Notes: generated by a model from the sequence alone, not told the origin. A stretch of DNA of 64,000 bases from Zoroaster sp. YZ-2022 (GCA_029582265.1 CM055834.1:3224001-3288000), one strand, 5' to 3'. Positions 44,964-56,305 are shown, numbered from the stretch's first letter. A program made the numbers and translations.

Positions 44964-45458
44964 ATGAAATGTCGCTTCGAAGGTAATGATCAAAAAATCT
45001 TGTGCTCATTGGGAGACATCATACTGAATGATTCGCCTTCAAACGAGAGCTTCGAAGCGGTATCACAGTTTTATGACATCGATAGGGACTTACTACAAAT
45101 CGAAAAAAACATTTATATGAACTCAATTGAAGAGAGGGGAGATTCTCATTCGACAACGGGAGAAAATGTCGTTTCGAATATGTACCTCAACGGACTGAAA
45201 GACATACTTCCTGTCTTATACGAAGCAGCGACAACATTCGCAACTATTCCCGCTACTTCGTGTTCGGCCGAAAGGTCGTTCAGTGGATTACGTCGAATGA
45301 AAACATATCTTCGCTCTACTATGGGACAGGAGCGGCTCAACAGTATTGCTTTGATAAACATCGAACGGCCATATTCAAACAGGTGCATCGCAGCCAATAT
45401 GGTTCGAATTATCGATACCTTCGGACGAAGGAAGGGACGGGAATCCTATTTTTTCTGA
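44964..45458 (+). pseudogene. hAT-type transposase C-terminal dimerisation domain
   Basis: ATTFATIPATSCSAERSFSG then LRRMKTYLRSTMGQERL and LNSIALINI is the classic hAT C-terminal dimerisation domain (the 'P-x-(S/T)-x-x-x-ER-x-FS' block). The N-terminal DDE part is absent, so the outer transposon is a truncated copy. Confidence 0.75.
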
Positions 45459-45689
45459 GCCTGTACAGATAGGTAAGTCACTAACCTCACTATGGTTTGA
45501 TCAAAACGACTTATTAAACGACTGCTAAGGCAGTATGAAAATTCGGGCAAATCAGTTACAATTACAATATTCGGGCAAAAATTGATCTTGCCCCCCCCCC
45601 CCCCAGAAATATTGACCCCCGTACGCCTATGAGCATGAACCAAAGGTTATTAATTACACACGTGTCCCAACCTGCTATTACCACTGTAC

Positions 45690-46790
45690 ATAAGGTGTTG
45701 AGTGCACATGTTGTTATTTATTTATTTCAAAATATTTAACCTGGGTACGCCATTTACCTTCCGGTATTCTTCCTAGGCGCCCAGGAGATACAAAGTAATA
45801 CAATACTATAAAATAAAAAAATAGATACTACAGATAACTAAATACTTAATGTAGATACAGATGTCTTTATACATTTAAAACATAATCTTTTAATGAACGT
45901 TTAAAGCTTAATATAATTATCACCAGCCCCTTTTATTACATTTGGTAATTCGTTATAATACGAAGGTCCTACATAATGAAAAGACCGTCTAAATGTTTTG
46001 GAACATATAACATATTAGCTTGAAGATTACGGGTATTATAAAAATTAAAATCAGAAGCCGTCGATATAAAATCAGACATATAATTAGGGGCTGTACCATT
46101 TAAACTTCCATTAAAATAATCTCGTCTCTGAGTAACTGTAGGAATATTTAACATTTTAATTAAGAAGGTCATAATGGACTAATATTCCAATCGTAGTTAT
46201 TTGTCAGTAAGCGTGCCATTCTGTTTTGTAAGCGTTGAACTCTGTTTAACAGTACATCAGGTGCATAGCCCCATATAGTTACACAATAATCAATGTGACG
46301 TTGAATTATTGTCTTGTATACAATCAATAAATGTTCAGGGGGAATTTTTTTCTTTAAATTACGTAATATATAAATACCATGACCCAACTGTTTACAAATA
46401 GTAGATATATGACGTTCCCATGACATATCATTACAAATTGTTACGCCAAGATATTTAGTATATTGAACCTGATTTAATTGCTCATTATTTACTATTAAAT
46501 TAAAATTATTGTCATTCACTGACCTTGTAGTGATTTCCATACAACACGATTTATTAACATTAACATGTAATTTATTTTTACATAACCATTTTTCTATATT
46601 TTGCAAATCATTTTGAAGTGCAGTTTTAGCATCATAAGCGTTATCTGCTTGAGTATAAATTACAGTATCATCAGCAAAAAGATTACATGTACTTTATGTC
46701 ATACAAGTCGGAAGATCATTTATAAATAATAAAAACAATATAGGCCCTAATATAGAGCCTTGAGGCACACCACATTGTATTTCCTTAGAT
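45690..46790 (-). mobile_element. 5'-truncated non-LTR retrotransposon
   Basis: On the minus strand, after the truncated start at about 46,790, come [15 protein letters not shown] and LFADDTVIY motifs in broken frames, then 46606-46169 (KSCCMEITTRS, KYLGVTICNDMSWERHIS, LNRVQRLQNRMARLL) and 46172-45969. The 3' tail is TAAATAAATAAC-like. Jockey/CR1-type by these motifs. Confidence 0.75.
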
Positions 46791-47036
46791 TAAGGCCCCA
46801 AAAAGTATCCGGTTTCTGGTCACAGGTCGGCTTCAAAATCAATCGGTGACACACCGATTTTATTATTTTGTTTTATTTATTTATCTTTTTTATTAATTAA
46901 TTTATTTTGTGAAATACCAGTGAAATACGTGATACATTGTATACGCGCTTATTGGAACCAGACCAAATTTCCCATACACAAAGGTGGCTAAGAGAGGCCT
47001 CACAAATCAGGCAAACGTTTAGCCCAGGTTGGACTT
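46791..47036. other. Short non-coding segment with an inverted repeat
   Basis: Contains AATCGGTG-ACA-CACCGATT (about 46,839-46,857), a small hairpin. No gene. Confidence 0.4.
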
Positions 47037-47139
47037 AGACCACCCTCCCGATTTAATTTATATATCTTCAGGTCATCAGGATTTCCTGCCTGTAGCTCAG
47101 CGGTTGCAACAGATCTTCACCTGGTATTTGTTTTAACCC

Positions 47140-47430
47140 GTTCTCTCCACAGCTCTTTGTTTTAATCCGTTCTCTCCACAGCTCTTTGTAATAACCCGTT
47201 CTTTTTCAGGTATTTGTTTTAACCTGTTCTTTTTCAGGTATTTGTTTTAACCCGTTCTCTCCACAGTTCTCTGTATTAACCAGTTCTCTTTTCAGGTATT
47301 TGTTTTAACCCGTTCTCTCCACACCTTTTTGTATTAACCCGTTCTCCCACAGCTCTTTGTATTAACCCAATCTCTTTTCAGGTATTTGTTTTAATCCGTT
47401 CTCTCCACAGCTCTTTTCAACCCTTTTTTA
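47140..47430 (+). repeat. Short tandem repeats near the Penelope 5' end
   Basis: Alternating AACCCGTTCTCTCCACAGCT / CTTTGTATT and TTTTCAGGTATTTGTTTTAA units. The partner array lies at 61,340-61,790. Confidence 0.8.
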
Positions 47431-47445
47431 TACATATAATGTATA

Positions 47446-48590
47446 TTGCTTTTCTCTATGCCATCGCTTAATACTAAATGCCTTTTCCAAAAGTTGCGCA
47501 AACTTGAGGAAAAGAGAGTACGTTACCTATCTCACCATTATAACTACCGTTTCTATCGTTTATCCCGTATTCTACCCAAGGGTCTCAAAATCAAATGCAG
47601 CCCCTCCTTTGGGGACCTAGACCCCGCATTCAGTAAGAAATGGAATGACACACTAACCAAGACTTCCTTCCATTTACTTGAACTTCTCGAAGCCCAATAC
47701 CTAAAATGCATTAACAAGCAGTCACTTGATATTGAGAGTACAGAATCTCAATTGAAAGTGGCTTGCCCTAATGATCATGAATGGGACCATTTCCAAGCCA
47801 TTCTATCCTCCAACATTAACCACCTTCGTTCCTCCCTACAACGCCAACAGGACAAGAAACGCTGTAATGCCCAGGCTAACCATAAGAAATACATCTGCAG
47901 GCGTTTCCATAAGATCACCACTAAACCCTCTGGTGACAATACCCCTAACCCACCAACACATACTGTAATTAATCTGTCTGATACTGCACTCTAGGGGTCT
48001 TAAGTTTTGCCCCACACCCAATGAGCATAATCAACTCTCCCTCCAACAGGACATAGCCCACTTCAACCGCAGACTACGACTCCGTGAATTCTTTCACATC
48101 GAGCCCTCCACAGAAGACGAGACACCAGATGACAGTCCCTCTGGGGCCCCCAGCCGCAACCGCTTCAAAGAAAAAAGTGTATGGGTACTCCCTAAGAATA
48201 GGGATGCAGCCCTTGACAACTACATCAACTCAGTCAACTCTGAGGTTCACAGGGAACCTCCTGCTAGATGTGCCAGCAACCTCTCCCGTGCTGAACGGGA
48301 CGCCATCGGTAAACTCCGACAAGCAACGAACCTCGTCATCAAACGGGCCGACAAAGGGTCTGCCGTTGTGGTCATGAACAGAGATGATTACACAGCAGAG
48401 GCCCTTAGACAACTTAATAACACTGATCACTATACAGAATGTGATACTGACCCTACCCACTCCTTCGCAAAAGAAATTTCTGACACCCTCGTCAAAATTC
48501 ATAATTGCAACGGTATTAACAAGGGTACCTTTAACTCTCTCATCCAACAGGATCCTCGTACGGCCCGTTTCTATCTACTGCCCAAAATAC
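47446..48590 (+). pseudogene. Penelope-like polyprotein, N-terminal part, frame-shifted
   Basis: The frame 47446-47994 holds the N-terminal region (SRILPKGLKIKCSPSF). Near 47,990 the frame shifts, and a second frame is open from 47,993 to the Gypsy insertion at 48,590: RGLKFCPTPNEHNQ, NLVIKRADKGSAVVVMNRDD and finally FYLLPKI. These blocks are typical of Penelope reverse transcriptases upstream of the finger domain. Known family action: RNA-templated DNA synthesis for transposition. Confidence 0.75.
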
Positions 48591-49363
48591 GGTCGGGTCG
48601 TTGAAAGATAGAGGCATTGGACGGCGACAAATTCTGTGTTCTCTTGTTTTATTCTGAAAACTGAAAACGATATGAAGACGAAGACGTGTTAATGGGTCTT
48701 CGACAAAAAACAGTATATAGGTAGAACAATTTAATTAAACGTTTCAAAATACAAAGAACAATAAAAGGGTCATTTAATTACACAATTATCTGCGGTTCGC
48801 GCCAAAAACCTAGGCAGCGTCCGCCATCTTCATTAATCATAAAATAATGCAAACTAAGTAAAATGAATCGAGAATAAGTCTTGAGAGATAACTGTTTAAG
48901 CAATAAAGCACTGGTGAATATCCTTTGTGAAATAATATGAAAGAGTTTGTCTTAAGGACATTTAAGATGATCGCAAGCTCCGACAATATTTTGCTTAATA
49001 ACGAATTCTAAATACATCAATAATTAAGGAAATAATAGCAAATAATCACTAAATGAAAGTATTAATGTTGATGAAATTGTAGATCTAAGTTTAGATAAAT
49101 TATATCTTTGAAATATAAGTTGAAAATATAATAAAAGAGTATTACGTGAAAACGATATGAAGACGAAGACGTGTTAATGGGTCTTCGACAGAAAACAGTA
49201 TGAAGGTACAGTGGAAACGCGCGATAGAAATGCAATCGTAGAGGGCGCTTCCCTAATTTGAATAATAATGTAGTAAGGAAATTATTACGTAATAAAGGTA
49301 AGTATGAGCTAACAAATAAACGGGGGTGTTCAATTCTAACTTAATAATTTCTAAGCCGTCACA
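48591..49363 (-). repeat. 3' LTR of the Gypsy element
   Basis: Matches 57609-58382 nearly base for base. On the minus strand it begins TGTGACGGCTTAG and ends CAACGACCCGACC. Confidence 0.9.
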
Positions 49364-49923
49364 TTATTCCCCTTTTTGAAAAAAATGTCGTCCTCGACAT
49401 TTGCTTTATATAAACTTTTTATAAAAATAACTAAGAATAATAAACGCTATGATTTCTCGTTCCTGACGTGGTAATTAAATTTACACTGATTCTCTTAATG
49501 AACATTATGACCGGGCCCTGGTCTTCAGTAAATTCAAAGAAAGGAGTATTCTATACAAATAAATTTAGAACACAAATATATCTAAGAAATCAAAGCAAAA
49601 CAAATATAACAATCATGAACTTTCGTTTTGGCAAAACTATATCACAAAAAGGAAAATGTGTACATGATAATTTCACTAGTCAACCATAATCCATGTATTA
49701 TTATGTTATACAGCATATAATTTCAGTATTTATACATAATAACTTCCTCATATATACACAATCGTTCACGTTAACCTGGGATGTGTTAATGTCACGGTGT
49801 ACATGAAAACAGAAAATATAAATACACTTTCTTCAATTTCTAAGATCACTGGAATAAATACACTTATAATTACATTACACAGATATTAATATATCTACAG
49901 TGAACTGAGGAGGTTTTGGGACG
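49364..49923. other. Gypsy 3' untranslated region and polypurine tract
   Basis: Between the pol stop and the 3' LTR (reading on the minus strand). AT-rich with no gene; the polypurine tract lies at about 49,364-49,380. Confidence 0.6.
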
Positions 49924-52900
49924 TTAGATTGGACTGAGTTCTTGCAGGAGTCTGAGACAAGCTTTCCTTCTTGTCTCTGCCATCTTGGGTTGCTTCCACT
50001 TGTCCAATAGTCGTCGACCAGCTTTAACCTTCTCTTGGTTTGTCTTCTGTTGAGCTATGTGTTGTTTGGTCTGACCCAGATAGTCATATGTTAATCTGTT
50101 GATGGGCTGTCTAGTTCTTACTGGTCTGGCACTAGGTGGTGAGAGGTATGCTGTACTCTCGGTGATATTAGACTCATCTATGTTCTCAGTATTATTTTCT
50201 GAAGGTTGAGGAGTCGAGGAGGAATCCGGGAGTTCGTGGAGTATTACTGGGGTAAGTTCTGGAGGTGAGGTTGAAGGAGTTGTGATATTGTCTCTTTGTG
50301 GAATAACAATTGTTTCCACAGGGATAAATGCGATATCTACTTCTTCATCACTTGTTCCACTATCGTTTCTGACTGGGGTTGGGACAGATACCTCTGGTGT
50401 AACTAGTGTCTCAGGGTCTGATGTTTTTACCCGACGTGAGTTTTCATCATATGTCATGTTGTCTTCTTCTATCGGGAGAAACATGCACGGAGTCAGCAGG
50501 TTTCTGTGTACGGTCCTTTCTTTTCCATCATCTACAGAACGGACAGTGTGGACAGGTAAGTCCGAGTGTTTGGAGACAACGACGTAGGGTTGTGGTTCCC
50601 ATCGGTCTGCTAGTTTACATGTTCCAGTCAAGTGCTTGTTTTGAATCAGAACTCTATCACCAGTATGGAGTGGAGCTATGCGGGTACCTCTGTCGTACAG
50701 ACGTTTCTGTTTGGCTTTAGCTTGTCTGACGAGGTCATTTGCTCTTTTGTAGGCGACTTGGAGCCTGTCTCTGAATTTTTCGATGTACTCGTCATACGTT
50801 GGTGGATCTTGTTCGTTGGTCTTAAGTCCGAACATCAGATCTACTGGTAGGTTTGGGTGCCTGCCGAACATGAGGTAGAATGGCGCATACCCGGTTGAGT
50901 CGTGACGAGTCGAGTTATATGCATGTGTCATGACACCTACGTATTGTTTCCAGTCTTTCTTTTGGTCTATTTCGAGAGTGCCGAGCATGTTCAGTAGAGT
51001 ATGATTAAAGCGTTCAGTGAGGCCATTTCCTTGTGGATGATAGGGGGTTGTTCGACTCTTTTTTATTCCTGATACTTTGCAGAGTACCTTGATGAGTTGG
51101 CTTTCGAAGTTTCTACCTTGGTCGGCATGAATTCGTACAGGGAATCCGTAGTGTTGTATTATCTTCTCCCAAAGTATCTTGGCAACTGTGTCGGCTTTTT
51201 GGTCGCGAGTCGGGAAGGCTTGTGCGTACTTAGTAAAATGATCAGTTATGACCAATATATTTTCATAGCCGCCTTTGCTTCGCTCGAGCTTCAGGTAATC
51301 GATACAGATTAATTCCATTGGCTCGCTGGTGTTGATGTTCACCAAAGGTACTCTTGTTTTTGTGGAGGGTGTTTTTCTGAGGCAATATCTCTTACAACGT
51401 TCACACCAATCTTTGATATCTCGTGCCATCTTTGGCCAGAAGAAGCGGTTTCTTGCCATGTCTAGTGTTCTGTCATATCCTAGATGGCCAAAATCATTGT
51501 GTAGACCTTTCATGACAATGGTTCTGTACTGCTGAGGGAGAACTAGTTGCTGTGATGTGGATCCATCTGATGTCTTTCTCACTCGATATAGTATACCCTC
51601 TTTCAGTTGTAGTTTGTCCCATTGACGCAAATGAAGGAGACATCCAACATGTTCGTGAGTTCTTTCTGCTGGTGTTGGTTTTCTACCTTTCTCCAAATAG
51701 TGTATGACTCTGGAGATGTCTGAGTCATTTTTCTGAGCTAACATCAAGTCTTTGTGTGAGACTCGAGGTAACTCATTGGCATGGACATCAGGATGACCTT
51801 GTTGTGTTATGACCTCACACCTTGCAGTCGCAGTCTCAATGAACGGAGTAGACACTGGGGGTTGACTGTTGCAGATAGCTTGTACGATGTGTGGCGGGAT
51901 TGTGATTGCTTCTTTCTGAAAAGAGAGTGAGTTTCTTGAGGTGTTAGCATGTGGTTTTCGAGAGAGCGCATCAGTTGCTGCGTTACTTTTGCCGGGGTTA
52001 TACTTCACTGTGAAGTCAAACTGGGACAGAGCGGCCACCCATCTTTGACCTGTTGCGTCGAGTTTAGCGGAAGTTATGACATAGAGGAGGGGATTGTTGT
52101 CTGTCAGGACAGTAAACTTGTTGCCAAGAAGGTAGTCCCGTAGTTTATCAGTTATGGCCCATTTCATCGCCAGAAACTCCAACTTGTGTGCAGGGTAGCG
52201 AGATTCTGCAGGGTTGAGCGCTCTGCTGATGTAGGCAATTACCTTTTCGGTACCATTCTGTACTTGGCTAAGCACAGCTCCTAATCCTGTACCCGAGGCA
52301 TCTGTCTGAAGTATGAATGGGAGTTCGTAGTTGGCGTAGGCAAGAATTGGGGGTGATGTCATGCGTTGCTTTAAGAGATCCATGGCCTTCTGGCAGTCAT
52401 CTGTCCAAACATATGGTGGTATTAAAGAAGATGGCTTTTGGGTACCCCTCTTCTTTCGGTTTGGGTCTCCAGATGTAAGCTTGCACAGTGGAGAGACTAT
52501 GCCAGAATACCCTTTTATGAATCGTCTATAGTAACCTGTAAATCCAAGGAAACGTTGCAGTTCTTTGCGGTTTGAAGGAGTTGGCCAGTCATCGACCTGT
52601 TTGGTTTTCTCTGGATCCGTAGCGATGCCTTTACCCGAAACAATGTGACCAAGGTACCTTACTTCTTCTTGCAGTAGACTGCATTTGGACGGTTTGAGTT
52701 TCAGGCCATGTTGTTTAAGGCATGAGAACACTTTGCCAAGGCGCTCGATGTGTTCTTCAAAGTTGGCCGAGAAGACAATAATGACATCGAGGTAGAGAAG
52801 CCACGTAACAAAGTTCTGTTCTCCTAGACATGTCATCATGAGGCGTTGGAATGTAGCTGGGGCGTTTGATAATCCGAATGGCATTCGGTTACATTCGAAT

Positions 52901-53202
52901 AAGCCCATGGGAGTAGTAAAAGCTGTCTTTGGTTTATCGTCCTCTTCCATTTCTACTTGCCAGTAGCCTGAAGTGAGGTCTAGGGTGGTGAAGAGACAGG
53001 CGTTACCGAGTGCGTCCAAGGCTTCTTCTATACGTGGGAGAGGGTATGCATCACGGACTGTCTTTTTGTTGAGTTGACGATAGTCGATGCATATGCGTAT
53101 TGAGCCATCTTTCTTGTATACAATCACGATCGGGGATGCATAAGGACTGCTACTGCGACGAATAGCACCTGCTTGTTCCATTCCTTTCAGGTGATCTTTC
53201 AC
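49924..53202 (-). CDS. Gypsy pol: reverse transcriptase, RNase H, integrase
   Basis: An open frame of 1,092 codons. RT: SSPYASPIVIVYKKDGSIRI, LDLTSGYWQVEM and RMPFGLSNAPATFQRLM. The catalytic box reads YLDVI (Val140) where YLDDI is expected, a single GAC to GTC change (52783-52785). RNase H: ILQTDASGTGLGAVLSQ at about 300-315. Integrase zinc site HNDFGHLGYDR ... CERCKRYC, then the catalytic core with IDYLKLE, IHADQGRNFES and PYHPQGNGLTERFNHTL (D, D, E present), and a chromodomain-free basic and Ser/Thr-rich tail. Apart from the RT change the frame is open, consistent with a young copy that has lost RT activity. Its N-terminus is cut off from the protease by the SINE. Confidence 0.9.
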   Translation of the reverse strand: MKDHLKGMEQAGAIRRSSSPYASPIVIVYKKDGSIRICIDYRQLNKKTVRDAYPLPRIEEALDALGNACLFTTLDLTSGYWQVEMEEDDKPKTAFTTPMGLFECNRMPFGLSNAPATFQRLMMTCLGEQNFVTWLLYLDVIIVFSANFEEHIERLGKVFSCLKQHGLKLKPSKCSLLQEEVRYLGHIVSGKGIATDPEKTKQVDDWPTPSNRKELQRFLGFTGYYRRFIKGYSGIVSPLCKLTSGDPNRKKRGTQKPSSLIPPYVWTDDCQKAMDLLKQRMTSPPILAYANYELPFILQTDASGTGLGAVLSQVQNGTEKVIAYISRALNPAESRYPAHKLEFLAMKWAITDKLRDYLLGNKFTVLTDNNPLLYVITSAKLDATGQRWVAALSQFDFTVKYNPGKSNAATDALSRKPHANTSRNSLSFQKEAITIPPHIVQAICNSQPPVSTPFIETATARCEVITQQGHPDVHANELPRVSHKDLMLAQKNDSDISRVIHYLEKGRKPTPAERTHEHVGCLLHLRQWDKLQLKEGILYRVRKTSDGSTSQQLVLPQQYRTIVMKGLHNDFGHLGYDRTLDMARNRFFWPKMARDIKDWCERCKRYCLRKTPSTKTRVPLVNINTSEPMELICIDYLKLERSKGGYENILVITDHFTKYAQAFPTRDQKADTVAKILWEKIIQHYGFPVRIHADQGRNFESQLIKVLCKVSGIKKSRTTPYHPQGNGLTERFNHTLLNMLGTLEIDQKKDWKQYVGVMTHAYNSTRHDSTGYAPFYLMFGRHPNLPVDLMFGLKTNEQDPPTYDEYIEKFRDRLQVAYKRANDLVRQAKAKQKRLYDRGTRIAPLHTGDRVLIQNKHLTGTCKLADRWEPQPYVVVSKHSDLPVHTVRSVDDGKERTVHRNLLTPCMFLPIEEDNMTYDENSRRVKTSDPETLVTPEVSVPTPVRNDSGTSDEEVDIAFIPVETIVIPQRDNITTPSTSPPELTPVILHELPDSSSTPQPSENNTENIDESNITESTAYLSPPSARPVRTRQPINRLTYDYLGQTKQHIAQQKTNQEKVKAGRRLLDKWKQPKMAETRRKACLRLLQELSPI

Positions 53203-53392
53203 GGCCTGATACTTTGAAGGTGGAATTCGGCGGTGAGGGAGACGAAATGGTTGATTATCTATGAGTGGGATGCTGTGCTTATGGTTGAGGTGCAGCCAAA
53301 GTCAAGTGAGCTGGACGAAAATACATCTGAGTACTCATGAAGGAGATTGCTAAGCATCTTCCTTTGTACGTCGCTATCTAACCTTGACTTGG

Positions 53393-53437
<45 letters not shown>

Positions 53438-53779
53438 TATAGATTTATATAGCGCACGTATCCACCAACTAAGTGGCGCTCAAGGCGCATTATATTATTA
53501 TCCCTGCTCATGAGGCTCATAAGGCTCATAAATCATTCCTGAAACCATCTCAGCTCCCTGGGGAGTATACAGCTCAATTGCTGCCATTTCTAGCGCATAG
53601 AGAGCAAACCATCTCTGCCTTCACAGGTACCCATTTAACCCCTGGGTGGAGAGAAGCAATTATGGTTAAGTGTCTTGCTCAAGGACACAGGTGCCACGGC
53701 TGGGGCTCGAACCCACACTCTGCTGCTGGCAACACCAGAACTTGAGTTCAGTGCGCTAGACCGCTCGGCCACGACAATC
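53393..53779 (-). mobile_element. tRNA-Leu-derived SINE, second monomer with (AAT)n tail
   Basis: On the minus strand it starts with a tRNA-Leu(CAA)-like head: TGGCCGAGCGGTCTAGCGCA, the anticodon region ACTCAAGTT and the B box GGGTTCGAGCCC. A body follows, and a 3' region with GCGCTATATAAA before an ATT-repeat tail (53,393-53,436 as AAT on the + strand). Confidence 0.8.
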
Positions 53780-53966
53780 CACTTTACGTGCATTATACAA
53801 CACACGGGACCTACGGCTTTACGTCCCATCCGAAGGACGAAGCAATTATGGTTAAGTACCTTGCTCAAGGATACAAGTGTCACGACCGGGGCTCGAACCC
53901 ACACCCTGCTGCTGGCAACACCAGAACTTGAGTTCGGTGCGCTAGACCGCTCGGCCACGACACTCC
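53780..53966 (-). mobile_element. tRNA-Leu-derived SINE, first monomer
   Basis: The same tRNA-Leu(CAA)-like head as the next monomer, with a CCTTGAGCAAGG/TACTTAACCATAATTGC body and a GGATGGGACGTAAAGCCGTA block. It is joined head-to-tail to the second monomer, so this is a dimeric SINE. It inserted in the Gypsy element between protease and RT. Confidence 0.8.
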
Positions 53967-54660
53967 ATAAGTCTAGTGAAGGGATTATGCTGAGCAACTT
54001 GTCTGTAACCGTCAAGTTTCTTACTCTTGCAGCTGGTGAGCCGTTGTTGAGTTGATCGTGATGGTCAGTTGAAGTTGGTTGCCGGTCATCTCTTCCGTTA
54101 GTCTGTGTCATGTTTTGATGGAGAGGTACATCGTCTAATCGTATGACGGATGATAGCTGTGCTAGTTTGCAGTTGCGTTTGATGGTGATGGGTTTTGCAG
54201 AGATGTTACACAGTCTAACAGGTACTCGGCAATTTGAACCAACATCGGCGACTAAATTGCTGACCTTCAAACAAGAAGAGCTTTGAGGAAACTTTTCTAC
54301 GACTGCTGTGTATGGAAGACCTCCTTGGCTACGGGGTGCCTGAAAAATAATGTCTTCCTCTTGACCCGGTAGTATTACACGAGCAAATCGACCAATGTAC
54401 TTGTAGCCTATTGTACCATGTTGATCACCAGGTTCTTCGTTGTTGGTGTTGCTGAATGCTGCATGCCATGCTGAATTCTCTGTCTGTATTTGTCTCATGT
54501 AGTGTTTGCCTCTTGCTATTTGTTGATCTCTTTTCGAAGCTCGGATCACGTTGGTACCTATAAGAACTGGAACTTCTTTTCTGTAGTTATCTGTTGGTAC
54601 AACAAATGCTAAGGGAAACGGGAACGACACCCAAAAATGGTACTTTGTGTCCGCTTGCAC
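53967..54660 (-). pseudogene. Gypsy protease-to-RT linker, cut by the SINE
   Basis: The coding frame with VLIGTNVIRASKRDQQ, IGYKYIGRFARVILPGQEED and VADVGSNCRVPVRL belongs to the protease C-terminus and linker of Gypsy pol. Codons beyond 53,967 in the same frame are SINE sequence (VVAERSSAPNSSSGV) and not part of the protein. Confidence 0.6.
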
Positions 54661-54901
54661 CTTCGATGGAGACTTCTGCCGATGTGAGCTGGATTTTTTG
54701 GAGCTTGGGGTGTTGCTTCCACAGGTCTTCAGTTATCGACGTAATCTGTGAACCAGAGTCTATTAAGGCGTTGTAGCTTAAACCGTCTACCTTGACTACA
54801 TCTTCATTGTTTGGGCTGATGAGTTGCTGATGGTCAGGTCTGGTGCTATCTTGAAGAATTACTGAAGACTGTCGTGTTGTTGTGTTTGAAGGAGAGAACA
54901 T
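54587..54901 (-). CDS. Gypsy aspartic protease region
   Basis: The frame from 54,901 contains YNALIDSGSQITSI, the retropepsin active-site triad DSG, and further on KVPFLGVVPV. It runs into the frame 54660-53967 (FVVPTDNYRKEVPVLIGTN), where the flap and C-terminal part continue, so there is a frame change near 54,590-54,660. Confidence 0.7.
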   Translation of the reverse strand: MFSPSNTTTRQSSVILQDSTRPDHQQLISPNNEDVVKVDGLSYNALIDSGSQITSITEDLWKQHPKLQKIQLTSAEVSIEGASGHKVPFLGVVPVSLSICCTNR

Positions 54902-56305
54902 TGGGCTTGGGAGTTCAGGGCCTCTGACGGCTTGCCCTTCGGCCGCGGGCCCACAGGGTTTAAAGGAGCATTTCTACAACCTCTGGCGATATGCCCTTCT
55001 TGACCGCACTTGTGGCAGATGAAGACCCGTTGACCGATAGGTACGTTGCTGATATGTCTTTTGACGTTGAGCTTGATTTGGAGTTGTAGTCATCCGTTCT
55101 ACTTTCTCTGCTAGTCGTTGTACTGTTTGGACGAGGTCATGCAGAACATCATGATCGGTTCTGGGTTGCCGATACTGGGTTGTTGGTTGATTTCTCTGCA
55201 TTTGGTAGGCTGTTGAGTCAGTTGAGTTCGATGGAGATCGTTGGTACTGCTGGGGTCGAATCTGCTGGGACTGTTGAGATAGGATCTTAGAGCCTGTCTT
55301 CAGTGCTGCGGCCATCCGGGACTCTCTTTCTAGTTGTCGTAACTCGACCTGAAGCTCTCTGAATGTCATATCTCTTGGTCTCATTGGTGCTAGTCGTTGG
55401 GTAACTTTCTCATCGTGTACACCTCTCATAAATTGCTGAGTAAGCATGTTGTTTCTATTTGGGAATTGACGTCCTCGACTTGACCTTTCTTCTATGGTTC
55501 GAAGTGTAGCCTCAAGCTCAACAGCATATATGGTTGGCAGCTCGTTCTGGTGTCTCATACGCTCGTAGAAGTTTGCTAAAGGGTCACCAGCTAGAAGAGT
55601 TTCTCCAAACTGTGCCTTAAGTTCTGCGAAGGCTTGGCTTGGGGTCTGCTGTTCTGGAGGGAGATTTAGGACCAGTTTTCTTGCAGCTCCACCCAGGTAC
55701 CTGACAATGGTAGAATACTGCATGTCAATGGGCATTGATGTAGTTTCAATGAGGTACTTCACGTCTCTCACCCAGTCATCAATGGCGATGGTTGAACCTT
55801 GATCTCGTCCTGTGAAAATTGGTACGCTTTTAACTTGATGCGATGGTAGAAGGCGATGTTGAGATGAAGAAGACTGAGGCTCACTAACAAATCTTGGTTG
55901 ATCCTGCGGTGTGAGGACAGGATAGCTGACTGATGTGGAACTTCTCGGTACTGGTGTAGGTCTTTTAATTGGGGTTGAACGATGTTGATGAATATCAAGT
56001 AGTGGTTGTCGAGACATACTTTGAGAAAGTCGATGCTCTATTTCTTCAACGTGCGAGAGCATTTGTTCTGTGAGTGGTTGAATGTTTCGAAGCTCTTCCT
56101 GTAGTGGAGTGACAGGGTGTTGTCGAGTGCCGTGTCTTTCTCTAGGCCGGGTGTCTTTGGGATGGTTTCGATGACTTCGTCGAGTTGACGGTTGGCCGAT
56201 AGTTGTGGTAGGCGTGGGGAAGATTTCATCGTCCGACGTACGTCTCTTGGATGTGGCCATACTGTTGTGAAGGAGATAATCTAAACTTGCAAGAACGCAG
56301 TCCAA
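54902..56305 (-). pseudogene. Gypsy gag with zinc knuckle, frame-shifted
   Basis: ATG on the minus strand at 56,305 or 56,260. A basic, Pro/Gln-rich start is followed by a capsid-like region (FTGRDQGSTIAIDDWVRDV, LNLPPEQQTPSQAFAELKAQ, LTQQFMRGVHDEKVTQRL). The zinc knuckle C-H-K-C-G-Q-E-G-H-I-A-R-G-C is encoded at about 54,975-55,020, but in a different frame from the main gag frame, which ends at 54,974 with a shifted tail. One frameshift near 55,040 separates them. Confidence 0.8.

Larger units (their letters stand above)
42757..45630. mobile_element. DNA transposon with ATAGGCGTACG termini and 10-bp duplication
   Basis: The left end ATAGGCGTACGAGGC and right end (reverse complement ATAGGCGTACGGGGG) are followed inwards by G-rich runs. 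GAGCATGAAC directly flanks both ends (42,747-42,756 and 45,631-45,640). It holds a hAT-type dimerisation domain (44964-45458) and was later hit by another hAT element (42930-44474). The 10-bp duplication is longer than the 8 bp usual for hAT; two bases could be chance identity. Confidence 0.75.

Noticed and set aside
49924..53202. Integrase of the virus-like element
   Set aside because: This integrase belongs to the Gypsy element, which lies 20 kb away inside a Penelope element with its own LTRs.
53672..53966. tRNA-Leu genes
   Set aside because: The tRNA-like heads lack a proper acceptor stem and are joined to SINE bodies with an (AAT)n tail, so they are SINE promoters and not tRNA genes.
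53673..54055. Plus-strand ORF through the SINE
   Set aside because: It is antisense to the tRNA-derived heads and shows no domain.
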